Shown one piece after another: positions 62,679-64,000 of a stretch of 64,000 nucleotides of DNA. Source of the DNA: Achromobacter sp. UMC46. Its GTDB lineage: Bacteria > Pseudomonadota > Gammaproteobacteria > Burkholderiales > Burkholderiaceae_B. Where the stretch lies: positions 25,122-89,121 of the forward strand of contig NZ_LZZS01000021.1 of the NCBI RefSeq assembly GCF_014170335.1. The letters run 5' to 3'. Under the pieces are notes generated by a model. That model searched no databases, was not told the origin of the DNA, and saw nothing but the letters and a program-made list of their open reading frames with translations. Both the position numbers and the translations under genes were made by a program. How positions within the stretch are numbered: position 1 is the first letter of the stretch; the number at the start of each line of letters is the position of its first letter.

Positions 62679-63875
62679 CTACGCCGGGAACCGCGCCGCG
62701 ATTTCGGCGATCAGGCGGCGCGCCGCGTCCAGCTTGTCGCCGGCGGGCAGGGGGTGGGCGCCTTGCTCGTCGAACAGCACCAGTTCGGTGGTGTCTGCGT
62801 CCATGACCTTGTGCGCCAGGTTGCCCACCAGCAGCGGGATGCCCTTGCGGGCGCGCTTGGCTTCGGCGTGTTCCGCAAGCTTTTCGGTTTCAGCGGCAAA
62901 TCCCACGCACCACGGGCCGTTTTCCAGCTTGGCCACTTCGGCCAGGATGTCCGGATTGGGTTCGAATTCCATCAACGGCGCGCCGCCGCCTTCGCTGGTC
63001 TTCTTCAACTTCTGCGTGCTGACGTTCTTCACGCGCCAATCGGCCACCGCGGCCACAGCGATGAAGATGTCGGCGTCGGCGGCGCTGGCCATGACGGCGT
63101 CGTGCATCTGGCGCGCGGTGGTGACCGACAGCGCGGTCACGCCGCGCGGCACGGGCAGGAAAGTGGCGCCGGTGATCAGCGTGACGCGGGCGCCGGCTTC
63201 GCGGGCGGCGCGCGCCAGCGCGTAGCCGGTCTTGCCCGACGAGCGGTTGCTCAGCACGCGCACGGGGTCCACGGGTTCAGACGTGGGGCCGGCGGTCAGC
63301 AGCACATGGCGGCCGGCCAGCAGTTTGGGCTGGAAGAACGCGATCAGGTCGGTCAGCAGCTCATGCGCTTCCAGCATGCGGCCATCGCCGGTTTCGCCGC
63401 AGGCCTGTTCGCCGGCCGACGGGCCCAGGACGCTGATGCCGTCCGCGCGCAATTGTTCGACATTGCGCTGCGTGGCCGGGTTGGCCCACATCTCGCGGTT
63501 CATCGCGGGCGCCACCAGAAGGGGACAGGCGCGCGCCAGGCACAGCGTGGACAGCAGGTCGTCCGCCATGCCGTGCGCAAGCTTGGCCATGAAGTCGGCG
63601 CTGGCGGGCGCGATCAGCACGGCGTCCGCGCCACGCGTCAGGTCGATGTGCGCCATGTTGTTGGGCACGCGCGCATCCCAGGCGTCTACGAAGACCGGCC
63701 GGCCCGACAGGGCCTGCATGGTGACGGGGGTGATGAAGTGCGTGGCCGCCTCCGTCATCACCACGTCGACCGTGGCGCCTTGTTCGGTCATGCGCCGTAC
63801 CAGCTCGGCGATTTTGTAGCAGGCGATGCCACCGGTCAGACCGAGGACGATGCGTTTGCGGGCGAGATCGAGCAT
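62679..63875 (-). CDS. coaBC: Bifunctional phosphopantothenoylcysteine synthetase/decarboxylase
   Basis: Coenzyme A biosynthesis enzyme of 398 residues. The N-terminal CoaC flavoprotein (about 1-185) has GLTGGIACYK, the catalytic H76 in NNMAHIDL, N126 in APAMNREMW and C159 in GEQACGETGDGRM, each offset by one from E. coli. The C-terminal CoaB ligase part begins at HVLLTAGPTSEPVDPVR and includes GFAAETEKL. It joins cysteine to phosphopantothenate and then decarboxylates the product. It is the last complete gene of the window; the final 125 bases (63876-64000) contain only its leader, with a TAAAAT-like -10 on the minus strand at 63925-63930, and no further gene that I can support. Confidence 0.97.
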   Translation of the reverse strand: MLDLARKRIVLGLTGGIACYKIAELVRRMTEQGATVDVVMTEAATHFITPVTMQALSGRPVFVDAWDARVPNNMAHIDLTRGADAVLIAPASADFMAKLAHGMADDLLSTLCLARACPLLVAPAMNREMWANPATQRNVEQLRADGISVLGPSAGEQACGETGDGRMLEAHELLTDLIAFFQPKLLAGRHVLLTAGPTSEPVDPVRVLSNRSSGKTGYALARAAREAGARVTLITGATFLPVPRGVTALSVTTARQMHDAVMASAADADIFIAVAAVADWRVKNVSTQKLKKTSEGGGAPLMEFEPNPDILAEVAKLENGPWCVGFAAETEKLAEHAEAKRARKGIPLLVGNLAHKVMDADTTELVLFDEQGAHPLPAGDKLDAARRLIAEIAARFPA

Positions 63876-64000
63876 GAGGGCGTGGCGGCGGGTTCAGCGC
63901 CGTGAAATCGAGGAATGGAGGGTGATTTTATTCTGCATTGCGGCATTGCGCCGTTCGCGATGCATTCAGGGGGGATCAAGGGGGGCAAAACCCTTGGGGG

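Noticed and set aside
1..64000. CRISPR array, tRNA/rRNA genes, IS elements, prophage or integrase signs
   Set aside because: I looked for regularly spaced repeats, cloverleaf-like sequences, transposase motifs and terminal repeats in the gaps and found none that hold up.

Overview
The window is about 64 kb of GC-rich chromosomal DNA (roughly two-thirds G+C by eye) with dense, mostly co-directional gene blocks and no rRNA, tRNA, phage, IS or CRISPR sequence that I can see. The gene content points to a beta-proteobacterium of the Alcaligenaceae, most like Achromobacter or Bordetella. The main clues are two orphan Bug-type (tripartite tricarboxylate transporter family) solute-binding proteins, a trifunctional PutA, a complete Liv-type ABC transporter, a secreted ankyrin protein next to sodB, and protein sequences typical of that family. 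The genus is inferred from sequence character, not from a search.

Layout. 0.1-11.2 kb is housekeeping and stress: xseA, a large secreted ankyrin-repeat protein, sodB, a chemoreceptor, a ClC chloride/proton antiporter, a 3-oxoadipyl-CoA-type thiolase, a DUF192 protein and a cold-shock protein. 11.4-25.4 kb is an envelope and proteostasis block: clpS, then an alpha-2-macroglobulin/penicillin-binding protein 1C pair lying between clpS and clpA, then clpA, whose stop codon overlaps the start of pqiABC. 25.4-34.5 kb is amino-acid use: putA with a likely autoregulatory site, then livJ-H-M-G-F with start/stop overlaps.

34.6-40.6 kb holds two regulator-controlled sets: a CoA-transferase/crotonase/Bug operon divergent from a GntR regulator across a perfect palindrome, and an MFS transporter divergent from a TetR regulator across a 14-bp inverted repeat. 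40.7-44.4 kb has a small orphan protein with its own promoter and terminator, mntH behind a Fur-like box, osmC and an orphan ABC binding protein. 44.5-47.5 kb is an Ehu-type polar amino-acid/ectoine ABC transporter, followed by a XenA-like old yellow enzyme, a dimeric dUTPase, a small membrane protein, a DedA protein and a YdjM-type membrane protein.

51.9-58.3 kb is the most interesting region. A TetR gene and a metal-ligand-depleted M24 (creatinase-like) hydrolase diverge from an operon encoding an IclR regulator, dipeptidase E, a DUF1177 protein, an AroM-family protein and a Bug binding protein. The regulators flank clear palindromic operators, and the set looks like an uncharacterised pathway for uptake and breakdown of a small peptide-like or amidated compound. 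58.3-62.6 kb is a Fur-controlled FecI/FecR/TonB-receptor iron-uptake cassette. The window ends with coaBC on the minus strand. No intergenic stretch exceeds 300 bases; the longest (5300-5584 and 29365-29627) hold terminators and palindromic motifs described below.
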